Source of the DNA: UBA10348 sp002469915 | Lineage (GTDB): Bacteria > Bacteroidota > Rhodothermia > Rhodothermales > UBA10348 | Reading direction: 5' to 3' | DNA: 64,000 bases | Assembly (NCBI GenBank): GCA_029249345.1 | Contig: JAQWHM010000002.1 | Coordinates: 1 to 64,000 of the forward strand | Shown: in pieces, positions 42,702 through 51,226 of the stretch | Layout: each line of letters opens with the position of its first letter | Position numbering within the stretch: the first letter of the stretch is position 1 | Program-made: the position numbers and the translations under genes | Notes under the pieces: generated by a model | Seen by the model: only the letters and a program-made list of their open reading frames with translations | What the model was told of the DNA's origin: nothing | Database searches by the model: none

Positions 42702-43030
42702 TTTAAACCTCCAATCAGTGCCAAACCTTTAACTCCAGACCACATCGATTCTTCTACCGTTCGAATATGTATCAAAGCTTGTCTTCCCTCAGGCGTGAGC
42801 TGATAGACTCGTTTATGGCGCCCGCCACGTTGGGCTTTCGGCTTCGTGAGAATGGATGTCACTAACCACTTTTTGGACAATCTATTTATTGGCGTAAAGA
42901 CAGAACTGAGTGACCATTCATATCCCGTACTTTTAGAGACCTGCTCTCTGATGGGTATGCTATACGCATCGTTTTGCAGTTTCCAGATCGCAAGCATAAC
43001 GTATTCTTCTGGACGGGTCAGCAATTTCAT
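42698..43030 (-). CDS. PadR family transcriptional regulator
   Basis: From ATG 43030 the 110-residue protein is a winged helix: LTRPEEYVMLAIWKLQNDAY, then SLSSVFTPINRLSKKWLV (recognition helix), and the wing RGGRHKRVYQLTPEG. This is the PadR/BlaI-like family that pairs with permease-prefix transporters. It very likely controls its own operon; no operator was picked. The longer frame to 43084 adds residues not found in the family. Confidence 0.9.
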   Translation of the reverse strand: MKLLTRPEEYVMLAIWKLQNDAYSIPIREQVSKSTGYEWSLSSVFTPINRLSKKWLVTSILTKPKAQRGGRHKRVYQLTPEGRQALIHIRTVEESMWSGVKGLALIGGLK

Positions 43031-43250
43031 ATGCGTGAGCTCAGTGTTCTGTGAGAGGTGACTAATGGCGCTGCCGTTAATCACGTTGTCTAAAGTGAAA
43101 CATATACTACGGACGATTTTAGGTTTGTTTCACTCTGGATAAATTTGAGGTCTGCCCCAATCTTGTTCGATGACTTGACCCGTAGCTAGCTGTAGGGGAG
43201 ATTGGGAGCTATCCCGATTGAGTCCAGGCCATCCACCTTTCCCACTACCT

Positions 43251-44543
43251 ATGTCCACTCGCCGCCAGTTTCTCCGACGTGCAGGCTTTGCATCTGCCGC
43301 TTTCGCTTTGCCGACTTCTTCGCGAGCGTTTCCCAAGATGCCTCTCAAACAGTTTGATCCGGTTAGCTCGGTCGTTCGCAATGAAGGGTACTGGGAGGAG
43401 GTTGCAGCTCAGTACGAGGTGTCAACCGAAGTCACCAATCTGGAAGGCGGCTATTGGGGAATGATGGCGCGGCCCGTTCTGGAAGCGTTCCATCGTCATA
43501 CTGACCGTGTGAATCGAGAAAGCTCGTTTTACGCTCGCACGCGTTTCGACCAAGAGGCTAGCGCAATTGGAGAACGCATTGCATCCACACTGGGCGTATC
43601 ACCTGGCGAGATCGCCTTCTCTCGAAATGCAACTGAGGCGCTGCAAGCGTTGATTAGTCAGTATAACCGGCTTGAACCTGGTGAGACGGTTATGTACGCC
43701 GATTTAGACTATCCCGCGATGCAGCAGGCTATGAGTGAATTGGCTTCACGTCGCGGAGCCAAGGTCGCGACACTCGTTATCCCAGAGCCTGTGGTTTCAC
43801 GCGAGCAGGTCATCCAGACCTACACCGATTCTCTGAATGCCCACCCGAAAACGAGACTGCTACTACTGACTCATGCCAATAACAAGACGGGGCTGATCCA
43901 TCCGGTTCGTGAGATTACCGCGCTCGCACGCTCGCGCGGCATCGACGTAATCGTAGATGCCGCCCACTCCTGGGGACACGTTCCGCTGGATTTGGCTGGA
44001 TTTGGAGCAGACTATGTAGGCTTGAATCTGCATAAATGGATCGGTGCACCGCTAGGTGTTGGCGCCATGTATATCCGAGAGTCGGGTTTAAGCGGTATAG
44101 ACCGGGCCCACGGTGATCCAGGAAGTTTAGAATCGATCCAAAGTCGGTTACACACGGGCACGATGAATTTCGCCACGATCCTTTCGATCCCAGACGCACT
44201 CGACTTTCAAGAGTCGGTCGGTTGGGAAAACAAGTTTGCCCGCGTTCGATATCTCCGAGACTTGTGGGTAAGCGAAGCTCGTACCATTGACGGCGTAGAC
44301 ATTTTGACGCCTGACGACGACGAACTGGTTGGTGCTATTACCAGTTTTCGTCTGAACGGTCGAGGCGAAGGATCCGAAAACCGTGAACTCGTGCAGCAAT
44401 TGGTCGATACCTACGGCATTTTCACGGTTGCACGAACTGGAGTAGCTGGTGGGGACTGCATTCGGGTTACGCCTGCGCTGTATAACTTGCCTGCAGATCT
44501 AGAGAAGATAGTTGGAGCGTTACGAGAACTGGCTGGCAAATAG
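43251..44543 (+). CDS. Tat-exported class V aminotransferase-fold PLP enzyme
   Basis: The ATG at 43251 gives a twin-arginine signal (STRRQFLRRAGFASAAFAL). The PLP fold has VIVDAAHSWGHVPLD with the cofactor Asp/His and GLNLHKWIGAPLGVGAMY with the Schiff-base Lys. About 430 residues. The nearest functional types are isopenicillin-N epimerase/cysteine desulfurase-like enzymes; the reaction is unknown. The MOSC gene starts 1 bp after its stop, suggesting cotranscription. Confidence 0.9.
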   Translation: MSTRRQFLRRAGFASAAFALPTSSRAFPKMPLKQFDPVSSVVRNEGYWEEVAAQYEVSTEVTNLEGGYWGMMARPVLEAFHRHTDRVNRESSFYARTRFDQEASAIGERIASTLGVSPGEIAFSRNATEALQALISQYNRLEPGETVMYADLDYPAMQQAMSELASRRGAKVATLVIPEPVVSREQVIQTYTDSLNAHPKTRLLLLTHANNKTGLIHPVREITALARSRGIDVIVDAAHSWGHVPLDLAGFGADYVGLNLHKWIGAPLGVGAMYIRESGLSGIDRAHGDPGSLESIQSRLHTGTMNFATILSIPDALDFQESVGWENKFARVRYLRDLWVSEARTIDGVDILTPDDDELVGAITSFRLNGRGEGSENRELVQQLVDTYGIFTVARTGVAGGDCIRVTPALYNLPADLEKIVGALRELAGK

Positions 44544-44544
44544 C

Positions 44545-45045
44545 ATGAAGGAGTTAAGTCCGCTAAAGCAGTTGTTACAGACGCTTCCCCAAGAGGGAAG
44601 GGTCGAGTGGATTGGAGTTAGACCTGAACGAAACGTACCCATAAATGAGCTTGCCGAAGTAAGGGTCTCTATCGAGAATGGACTGGATGGCGATCGTTTT
44701 AGCGGTGGTGCTGGCAGCAAACGGCAAGTGACGCTTATCCAGGCAGAACACCTTTCTGCGATCGCATCATTGCTTCACCGCCCTGAGGTTCATCCTTCCT
44801 TACTGCGGCGCAATATTGTCGTTTCTGGGATTAATCTGCTTGCTCTGAAAGATAAAACCTTTCAGGTGGGCAGTACGCACCTCCGTTACACCGGACTGTG
44901 TCATCCTTGTAGCAAGATGGAAAAAAACCTAGGTCCTGGGGGGTATAATGCCGTTCGTGGACACGGAGGCATCACCGCCACCGTGGTCGGCGAAGGAATA
45001 GTACGAGTTGGAGACACGCTGACTTTTAGGTCTACGCAAAAATGA
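44545..45045 (+). CDS. MOSC domain protein
   Basis: A 166-residue single MOSC domain: GRVEWIGVRPERN at the front, GLDGDRFSGGAGSKRQVTLI, and the Cys-bearing TGLCHPCSKMEKNLGPGGYN. MOSC domains bind sulfur or molybdenum cofactor and occur in molybdenum sulfurases, often beside a PLP enzyme as here. The ATG at 44545 is immediately after the previous stop. The final codon overlaps the next gene by 4 bp. Confidence 0.92.
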   Translation: MKELSPLKQLLQTLPQEGRVEWIGVRPERNVPINELAEVRVSIENGLDGDRFSGGAGSKRQVTLIQAEHLSAIASLLHRPEVHPSLLRRNIVVSGINLLALKDKTFQVGSTHLRYTGLCHPCSKMEKNLGPGGYNAVRGHGGITATVVGEGIVRVGDTLTFRSTQK

Positions 45046-45386
45046 TGCATATCGTCCTGCACTTCTTGGTCCCGTTGCTCATTGCCGCTGTGTTTTACCG
45101 TGGGCAGTGGCGAAAGGCAACAATTATCATGATTGCGACCATGCTTGTCGATGTTGACCATCTTTTGGCTAATCCGATTTATGACCCTAATCGGTGTTCC
45201 ATTGGTTTCCACCCGTTGCATTCGACCTGGGCGATTGTGATCTACACCGCTCTTTTTCTTATCCCCGTTGTTCTGAAACAGAGGACAGACGGCGCAGACT
45301 GGCAACCAGCATCGTATATACTTCATCTTATCGGCCTTGGACTTCTGATCCACATGGCTCTCGATTGGATCGACTGTCTTGTTTGA
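45042..45386 (+). CDS. DUF6122 family membrane protein
   Basis: A 114-residue protein with three to four helices. It has HIVLHFLVPLLIAAVFY at the start, DVDHLLANPIYDPNRCSIGF in the middle and HMALDWIDCLV at the end, the DUF6122 pattern with conserved His/Asp (D-H-L-L, H-P-L-H). The Asp/His motif recalls membrane-bound metal-dependent hydrolases. It overlaps the MOSC stop (ATGA). Confidence 0.85.
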   Translation: MMHIVLHFLVPLLIAAVFYRGQWRKATIIMIATMLVDVDHLLANPIYDPNRCSIGFHPLHSTWAIVIYTALFLIPVVLKQRTDGADWQPASYILHLIGLGLLIHMALDWIDCLV

Positions 45387-45404
45387 CCCCGACACCCCGA
45401 CATT

Positions 45405-46073
45405 ATGAAAAGCGTAGCGTTTGCGGTAGTTCTGATGGTGTTTTTACCACAACAGATCCATGAAGAGAATAGAATGCAAGAACGGGAACTGCCTAAAGTG
45501 TTAATAATCGGCGACTCGATCTCACTTGGATATACACCGCACGTTTCTCGCCTGTTAGAAGCCGAAGCGGTAGTCTTCCATCATCCCGGCAATGCGCAGC
45601 ACACCGGTACAGGCCTAGCTATGCTCGCCGAATGGCTAGGAGAGACCCAATGGGATTTGATCCACTTCAACTGGGGATTATGGGATTTATGTTATCGACA
45701 TCCGGATTCGATACAACAGGGTAATAGAGACAAGATTAATGGAACGATTACAACAACGCTAGACCAGTATGAGCGGAATCTGGAGCAATTAGTCTTGCGC
45801 CTGAAGGAAACCAATGCCGTTCTGATTTGGGCGAATACCACGGTAGTCCCGGAAGGTGAGGCGGGGCGATTTGTGGGCGACGATACACGCTACAATGAGG
45901 TTGCCGCTAAGGTTATGAAGAAGCACGACATTGTAGTCAATGACCTTCATAGTCAAACAGATCAATTTTCTGCCGATCTTTTCGTTTCTCCACGAAACGT
46001 CCACTTCACGAACGAGGGATATGTGCTCATCGCCGAGAAAGTAGCAAGGCAGATCTCAGGCTCGATTCGCTGA
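45405..46073 (+). CDS. Exported SGNH/GDSL hydrolase
   Basis: A 222-residue protein with an N-terminal hydrophobic segment (SVAFAVVLMVFLPQQ) that may be a signal peptide. Block I is VLIIGDSISLGYTP with the nucleophile Ser, block II/III lie in FNWGLWDLCYR, and block V is SPRNVHFTNEGY with Asp/His-type residues. It probably removes ester or acetyl groups from carbohydrates. It follows the DUF6122 gene by 18 bp and may extend that operon. Confidence 0.88.
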   Translation: MKSVAFAVVLMVFLPQQIHEENRMQERELPKVLIIGDSISLGYTPHVSRLLEAEAVVFHHPGNAQHTGTGLAMLAEWLGETQWDLIHFNWGLWDLCYRHPDSIQQGNRDKINGTITTTLDQYERNLEQLVLRLKETNAVLIWANTTVVPEGEAGRFVGDDTRYNEVAAKVMKKHDIVVNDLHSQTDQFSADLFVSPRNVHFTNEGYVLIAEKVARQISGSIR

Positions 46074-46168
46074 TCGGTTAACCTAAAGTAAGATGGTGCA
46101 CCGTATTTTGTGTTGGTGCCCAGAGGATTAAACTATTATTGAACAAACGAGAGTACCACACCTTGCCA

Positions 46169-46702
46169 ATGATTAGACGTGCGATCCCTAGTGATGAGTA
46201 CCGATTAGCCAAGTTGGCGGTGCAAACGTTTCGTCAGACGTATGAGCGCCATAGCACCCGAGAGAATATGGCGTTGTATCTAAGCACATCGTTCTCTCCA
46301 GATAAACAGCTTTCGGAGATCAACGATGTAAATATGGAGACGTGGATACTGGAAAAAGGAGCCGATCTCGTTGGGTTCATGCAACTCAGATCGAAGAAGT
46401 GTCCTATTTCTCAGGGGGCAGACTCAGATTACGAGCTTTGGCGTATCTATGTTGACGCGTCTCATCAAGGAAAGGGGCTAGGCGCACAGTTGCTTGATCA
46501 AGCAGTCAAATCTGCCGAACGCAAAAATTCAGCGCTGATTTGGTTGGGCGTTTCGGAGTACAATGAAAAGGCAATTACCTTTTATGAAAGAAATGGCTTC
46601 GAGGAAATAGGCGAGCACATATTTATGCTTGGTGATGATCCGCAACGTGATTTAGTAATGACTAGGAAGATCGCCTTTTGTTATCAACCCCAATCACTTT
46701 GA
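46169..46702 (+). CDS. GNAT family N-acetyltransferase
   Basis: From ATG 46169 the 177-residue protein has IRRAIPSDEYRLAKLAVQTF at the front and motif A in IYVDASHQGKGLGAQLLDQA, then WLGVSEYNEKAITFYERNGF. These are standard acetyl-CoA-binding parts. Substrate unknown. Its stop overlaps the likely TTG start of the GyrI-like gene. Confidence 0.88.
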   Translation: MIRRAIPSDEYRLAKLAVQTFRQTYERHSTRENMALYLSTSFSPDKQLSEINDVNMETWILEKGADLVGFMQLRSKKCPISQGADSDYELWRIYVDASHQGKGLGAQLLDQAVKSAERKNSALIWLGVSEYNEKAITFYERNGFEEIGEHIFMLGDDPQRDLVMTRKIAFCYQPQSL

Positions 46703-47175
46703 ACCCACCAAGAATCGAAATACTGCCTTCCAAATTACTCGTTGGGAGAAGCCTGGAAATGAGTTTTCTCAAAGATCAAACAGCCGAACTTTGGAAAGCG
46801 TTCATGCCCTTTCGGAATGCGGTGCCACACCGTGTTGGTACGCATTACATGTCCATGCAAGTGTATCCTGCAGAAAGTGCAGGCAACATTGCTCCAACCA
46901 GCATATTTCGGAAGTGGGCAGTAGTCGAGGTATCAGAGGTCGATGCCTTGCCGGATGGAATGGTGTCTTATGATTTGTCGGGCGGGAAGTATGCGGTGTT
47001 CATTCATCATGGTCCAGCATCTGCTTTTGGGGAGACTATGAAGCATATTTTTCAGGTATGGCTACCATCTTCAGGGTTTCAAATAGATTCGAGAGAGCAT
47101 TTTGAGCTTTTAGAGGAAGGATATTCGCCTTCAGACCCCCAGGCTAGGGAAGAGATTTGGATTCCCATTAAGTGA
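46699..47175 (+). CDS. GyrI-like small-molecule-binding protein
   Basis: A TTG at 46699 overlapping the previous stop gives a 158-residue protein starting NPPRIEILPSKLLVGRSLEM, the usual front of GyrI-like effector-binding proteins. The later GGKYAVFIHHGPASAF and the final EEIWIPIK complete the domain. No DNA-binding part is attached. It probably binds or hydrolyses small toxic molecules. A longer TTG start at 46678 is possible. Confidence 0.82.
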   Translation: MNPPRIEILPSKLLVGRSLEMSFLKDQTAELWKAFMPFRNAVPHRVGTHYMSMQVYPAESAGNIAPTSIFRKWAVVEVSEVDALPDGMVSYDLSGGKYAVFIHHGPASAFGETMKHIFQVWLPSSGFQIDSREHFELLEEGYSPSDPQAREEIWIPIK

Positions 47176-47245
47176 GTTAGGAGTTCAATGGACGGCTACA
47201 TTGATTCTAAATGAATAGCCCATTTTACAGGAATTTCAGAATAAA

Positions 47246-47315
47246 TTGACGTTAGAAAGGGGCTCTCCTTTCATAAATTGAGCGACCCAAAATTTTTATC
47301 GAAAGGAGCGCAAAT
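47246..47315 (+). promoter_or_regulatory. katG leader with complementary segments and strong ribosome-binding site
   Basis: The ribosome-binding site GAAAGGAG (47301-47308) lies 7 bp before the ATG. Upstream, CTCCTTTC (47265-47272) is its exact complement, and GAAAGG (47255-47260) can instead pair with the same CCTTTC. A transcript including all three could switch between two hairpins. Alternatively TTGACG (47246-47251) and TTTCAT (47269-47274) could be -35 and -10, making the inverted repeat an operator within the promoter. Confidence 0.5.
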
Positions 47316-49490
47316 ATGAGTTCATCCGTAGAAAATGGTTCCGGCAAATGCCCAGTCATGCACGGGGCCATTACGAAGAACGATTCGTCGGTCACGGAAT
47401 GGTGGCCTAACACCATTAACCTTGATATTTTGCATCAGCACGATACCAAGACTAACCCAATGGGAGAGGACTTTGACTATCGTGAGGTTGTCAAATCACT
47501 CGATGTGGATGCGCTCAAAAAAGATCTGCATGCCCTGATGACCGATAGTCAGGACTGGTGGCCTGCAGATTGGGGACACTACGGTGGTCTTATGATTCGC
47601 ATGGCCTGGCATGCCGCCGGTACGTATCGCACGGCTGATGGACGTGGTGGAGCTGGTACCGGCAACCAACGCTTTGCACCGCTTAACTCTTGGCCCGATA
47701 ATACCAACCTGGACAAGGCACGTCGCTTGCTCTGGTCGATCAAGCAGAAATATGGCAACAAGCTGAGTTGGGCCGACCTCATTATTCTGGCCGGCAACAT
47801 CGCCTATGAGTCTATGGGCTTCAAGACCTTTGGGTTTGCTTTTGGACGCCCAGACATCTGGCATCCAGAGACCGACATATACTGGGGATCTGAAAAAGAA
47901 TGGCTTGCGCCAACTGATAATCCCAATAGCCGTTATTCCGGCGAAAGAGATCTGAATAACCCGCTAGCCGCAGTGATGATGGGCTTGATCTACGTGAATC
48001 CAGAAGGAGTAGACGGTCAGCCTGACCCGCTCAAGACGGCTCATGATGTCCGTACGACGTTTGCTCGAATGGCCATGAATGATGAGGAAACAGTTGCGTT
48101 GACTGCTGGTGGACACACCGTGGGCAAAGCTCATGGTAACGGCAATGCCGATCTGTTGGGTGCCGAGCCAGAAGGAGCCGGTGTCGAGGAGCAGGGCTTG
48201 GGTTGGAATAACAAGACAAGTCGAGGTGTGGGTAGCGATTCCGTGACCAGTGGTCTTGAAGGAGCCTGGACCTCGCGTCCGACCGAATGGGACAATGGCT
48301 ATTTCAATATGCTGCTCAATCATGATTGGGAATTGCAGAAGAGTCCCGCAGGCGCTTGGCAGTGGGAGCCGGTAGCAATCAAGGAAGAGGATATGCCGGT
48401 TAATACCGAGGATGCATCGATCCGGCAAAACCCGATCATGACGGATGCGGATATGGCCATGAAAATGGATCCAGCGTACCGCAAGATTTCAGAACGATTC
48501 CATGCCGATCCAGCTTATTTCGATGAGGTGTTCGCTCGTGCTTGGTTCAAGCTTACGCATCGCGACATGGGACCCAAAGCGCGCTATATCGGCCCTGATG
48601 TACCTGAGGAAAACCTGCTCTGGCAGGACCCAGTACCTGCAGGAAACACGAATTACGACATCGATGCTGTAAAAGCCCAGATTACATCTAGCGACCTGAG
48701 CCTTGGCGACATGGTAAGTACTGCTTGGGACAGTGCACGAACCTTTCGTGGCTCGGACATGCGTGGTGGCGCCAATGGTGCAAGAATCCGCCTGGCTCCT
48801 CAGAAAGATTGGGAGGGTAACGAGCCAGCGCGGCTTGCCAGAGTATTAGGCGTGCTAGAAAGTATCGCAGCCAAAACGGGAGCAAGCGTAGCTGATGTCA
48901 TTGTACTGGCTGGAAACGTGGGTGTTGAGCAGGCAGCAAAAGCGGCAGGCTTTGATGTTGTCGTTCCATTTGCGGCCGGTCGCGGCGACGCAGTAGATGA
49001 AATGACGGACATCGAGTCATTTGAAATGCTGGAGCCGTTGCATGATGGATTCCGTAATTGGATTAAGAAGGACTATACGGTGAGCCCAGAAGAGCTCTTG
49101 CTCGATAGGACGCAGCTCATGGGGCTTACTGCACCCGAAATGACCGCACTCATTGGCGGTATGCGCGTAATCGGTACAAACCATGGCGGTTCGAGCCACG
49201 GTGTGTTCACCGATCACGTAGGCGCACTGACGAACGACTTCTTTTCCAACTTGACGGATATGAAGTACACGTGGGTACCTACGGGTAAAAACGGGTATGA
49301 AATCCGTGATCGGAAGACGGGCAGCGTCAAATGGACGGCAACGAGAGCTGATCTCGTGTTCGGTTCAAACTCGATTCTTCGATCATATGCCGAGCACTAT
49401 GCTCAGGATGACAACAAAGAAAAGTTTGTACACGACTTTGTTGCCGCATGGACGAAAGTCATGAATGCGGATCGATTTGATCTAGACTAA
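47316..49490 (+). CDS. katG: Bifunctional catalase-peroxidase KatG
   Basis: The 724-residue haem enzyme has both duplicated peroxidase halves. In the active N-terminal half, MAWHAAGTYR (about residues 96-105) carries the distal Trp and His, GLIYVNPEG (about 223) the Tyr and RMAMND (about 251) the Met of the Trp-Tyr-Met crosslink, and GGHTVGKAHG (about 266) the proximal haem His. It breaks down hydrogen peroxide. The start is supported by an excellent ribosome-binding site, rare in this window. Monocistronic, with a large palindrome after the stop. Confidence 0.98.
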   Translation: MSSSVENGSGKCPVMHGAITKNDSSVTEWWPNTINLDILHQHDTKTNPMGEDFDYREVVKSLDVDALKKDLHALMTDSQDWWPADWGHYGGLMIRMAWHAAGTYRTADGRGGAGTGNQRFAPLNSWPDNTNLDKARRLLWSIKQKYGNKLSWADLIILAGNIAYESMGFKTFGFAFGRPDIWHPETDIYWGSEKEWLAPTDNPNSRYSGERDLNNPLAAVMMGLIYVNPEGVDGQPDPLKTAHDVRTTFARMAMNDEETVALTAGGHTVGKAHGNGNADLLGAEPEGAGVEEQGLGWNNKTSRGVGSDSVTSGLEGAWTSRPTEWDNGYFNMLLNHDWELQKSPAGAWQWEPVAIKEEDMPVNTEDASIRQNPIMTDADMAMKMDPAYRKISERFHADPAYFDEVFARAWFKLTHRDMGPKARYIGPDVPEENLLWQDPVPAGNTNYDIDAVKAQITSSDLSLGDMVSTAWDSARTFRGSDMRGGANGARIRLAPQKDWEGNEPARLARVLGVLESIAAKTGASVADVIVLAGNVGVEQAAKAAGFDVVVPFAAGRGDAVDEMTDIESFEMLEPLHDGFRNWIKKDYTVSPEELLLDRTQLMGLTAPEMTALIGGMRVIGTNHGGSSHGVFTDHVGALTNDFFSNLTDMKYTWVPTGKNGYEIRDRKTGSVKWTATRADLVFGSNSILRSYAEHYAQDDNKEKFVHDFVAAWTKVMNADRFDLD

Positions 49491-49520
49491 ACCAATTGGT
49501 TTTGAGATGGATGGTGTATG

Positions 49521-49554
49521 CCGGTTGAGCACTTCACGTGAAGTGCTCAACCGG
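49521..49554. terminator. 34-bp perfect palindrome downstream of katG
   Basis: CCGGTTGAGCACTTCAC is followed at once by its exact reverse complement. In RNA it would form a very stable hairpin 30 bp after the katG stop. No T-run follows (TCATTACG), so it could be a Rho-independent-like terminator, an mRNA 3' stabiliser, or a DNA-level binding site. Confidence 0.6.
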
Positions 49555-49662
49555 TCATTACGCGGCGTTGATTGAGAATTGTTCAGCCTTTTCTGGTAGA
49601 AACAAAGAGAGGGGCAGAGGGTCTTTACAGTAGCCCAACCACCCTCTAACTGGTCTCTTATT

Positions 49663-50385
49663 ATGTGGACGAGATCTGGCGGCATTCTCCTCATGCTGTT
49701 TCTGTCTATTAGCCTCATTGAAAGCGCCGAAGCGCAGAATACACGAGTCCAGAACATATCAGCGCAGCGTGCTGTGTTGAGTGGCTCGGACTTGGTGGCC
49801 GTCCTCGATAGCGTTTATAGATCTGAGCAAGAACCCATTCGGCTGCGGGACTCGTTCATTTCTACGCACGGCGCCGATTCTGAGCAAGCGCAAGCACAGC
49901 AGAAGATCTACGAAAGGAACCACGTCATCAACGAAAGGAAGGTGAGAGCTATTCTCGATAGCCACGGATGGCCAGCGAAAAGCGTGATCGGTGAACAGGG
50001 TAATCTGACCATAAGCAATGTGCTGCAGCATTCAGCAAATGACATTCGGATTAAATACCTACCTATGATGAGGCAAGCCGTGCAAGAGGGGAATTTGCAT
50101 CCTCGATTCCTGGTTCGGGCAGAGGATCGAATTGCCACAGACCGAGGTGACTTACAGATCTACGGCGGCCAAATGAAGTATTATCCAGAAACTAAAAGTT
50201 TCAATGTTTGGCCTGTTTTCGATCCGGCTAATATTGATGAGAGAAGAGCAAAAATAGGCCTTGGTCCAATTGCTGACCATTTGATGAGTAGGTTTAGCTT
50301 TGAATGGAGGCTGGAAGAGCAACTACAACGGACGCGTGAGTTCGAGTTCAACCAAAAAGCAGCCGCCGATAAACGCGACAACTAG
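49663..50385 (+). CDS. Exported DUF6624 family protein
   Basis: A 240-residue protein with a signal peptide (GGILLMLFLSISLIESAEAQ). The body shows DSHGWPAKSVIGEQGNLTIS, FLVRAEDRIATDRGDLQIYG and DERRAKIGLGPI, the conserved parts of DUF6624. Biochemical role is unknown. It stands between the katG palindrome and the hemolysin III gene, all on the plus strand but with gaps that suggest separate transcripts. Confidence 0.82.
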   Translation: MWTRSGGILLMLFLSISLIESAEAQNTRVQNISAQRAVLSGSDLVAVLDSVYRSEQEPIRLRDSFISTHGADSEQAQAQQKIYERNHVINERKVRAILDSHGWPAKSVIGEQGNLTISNVLQHSANDIRIKYLPMMRQAVQEGNLHPRFLVRAEDRIATDRGDLQIYGGQMKYYPETKSFNVWPVFDPANIDERRAKIGLGPIADHLMSRFSFEWRLEEQLQRTREFEFNQKAAADKRDN

Positions 50386-50460
50386 CCCTCGTATTGGAAA
50401 CCAGTCTTCAATGGGTGATCGCATAATCGCTGCGACCTATCAAACCGCCGAACCATCTAC

Positions 50461-51120
50461 ATGTCTTTCGACCTTCGACAAAGTACCAAAGTAGCTTGGA
50501 TCCCACGGGGAGAGGAGTTGGCAAATAGTATTAGCCATGGATTAGGTCTTTTAGGCTCAGTTGCGGCGATTCCTATCCTCGTAATCGGTGCAGTGGAGCG
50601 TGGTGGTCCGATTGATGTAGTGGGAAGCAGCATTTTTGGCGTATCGATGGTCTTTCTGTATCTCGCATCGACTTGGTACCATGTCATGCCTGTGGGAAAG
50701 GTAAAAGAACGGTTGCAGCGTTTTGACCACGCTGCGATCTATGTCCTCATAGCGGGTACCTACACGCCTTTTACCTTTGGAGTACTGGGTGGAGTATGGG
50801 GATGGACTCTTTTTGGTCTCGTTTGGGGAAGTGCTGTTATTGGTGTCGTTGTCAAAATTGTTTACGGTGCCCAATACTCTCGGTTTTCAACCAGTATGTA
50901 TTTGGTCATGGGTTGGCTTGTTGTGATAGCAGCGAAACCGCTTCTAAGCGCGATGCCGGCCGAGGGAATAGGATGGTTGCTAGCAGGTGGCCTTTTCTAT
51001 TCCGTGGGTGTGGTCTTTTTTGTAGCGCACAAATTGCCGTATAGTCACTTCGTATGGCACCTGTTTGTGCTTGCTGGCACGATCTGCCATTTTTTTGCCG
51101 TGCTATGGTTTGCAGTATAA
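50461..51120 (+). CDS. Hemolysin III / PAQR family membrane protein
   Basis: A 219-residue protein with seven helices. The conserved motifs are EELANSISHGLG, FLYLASTWYHVMP with the metal-binding Ser-x3-His, FDHAAIYVLIAGTYTPF with Asp and His, and SHFVWHLFVLAGTICHF with two His. These form the zinc site of PAQR/YqfA proteins. Likely role is in membrane lipid homeostasis, by analogy with relatives. Confidence 0.92.
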   Translation: MSFDLRQSTKVAWIPRGEELANSISHGLGLLGSVAAIPILVIGAVERGGPIDVVGSSIFGVSMVFLYLASTWYHVMPVGKVKERLQRFDHAAIYVLIAGTYTPFTFGVLGGVWGWTLFGLVWGSAVIGVVVKIVYGAQYSRFSTSMYLVMGWLVVIAAKPLLSAMPAEGIGWLLAGGLFYSVGVVFFVAHKLPYSHFVWHLFVLAGTICHFFAVLWFAV

Positions 51121-51226
51121 AACCTGAAGTTGGCTGGAAACAAATCCGCGATTGGCGGGAAGAAAACGCTGACTAAGATCTTCTCTCGATCAAATAACCA
51201 CCTCCCATTTATTAAAAGGCAATATC

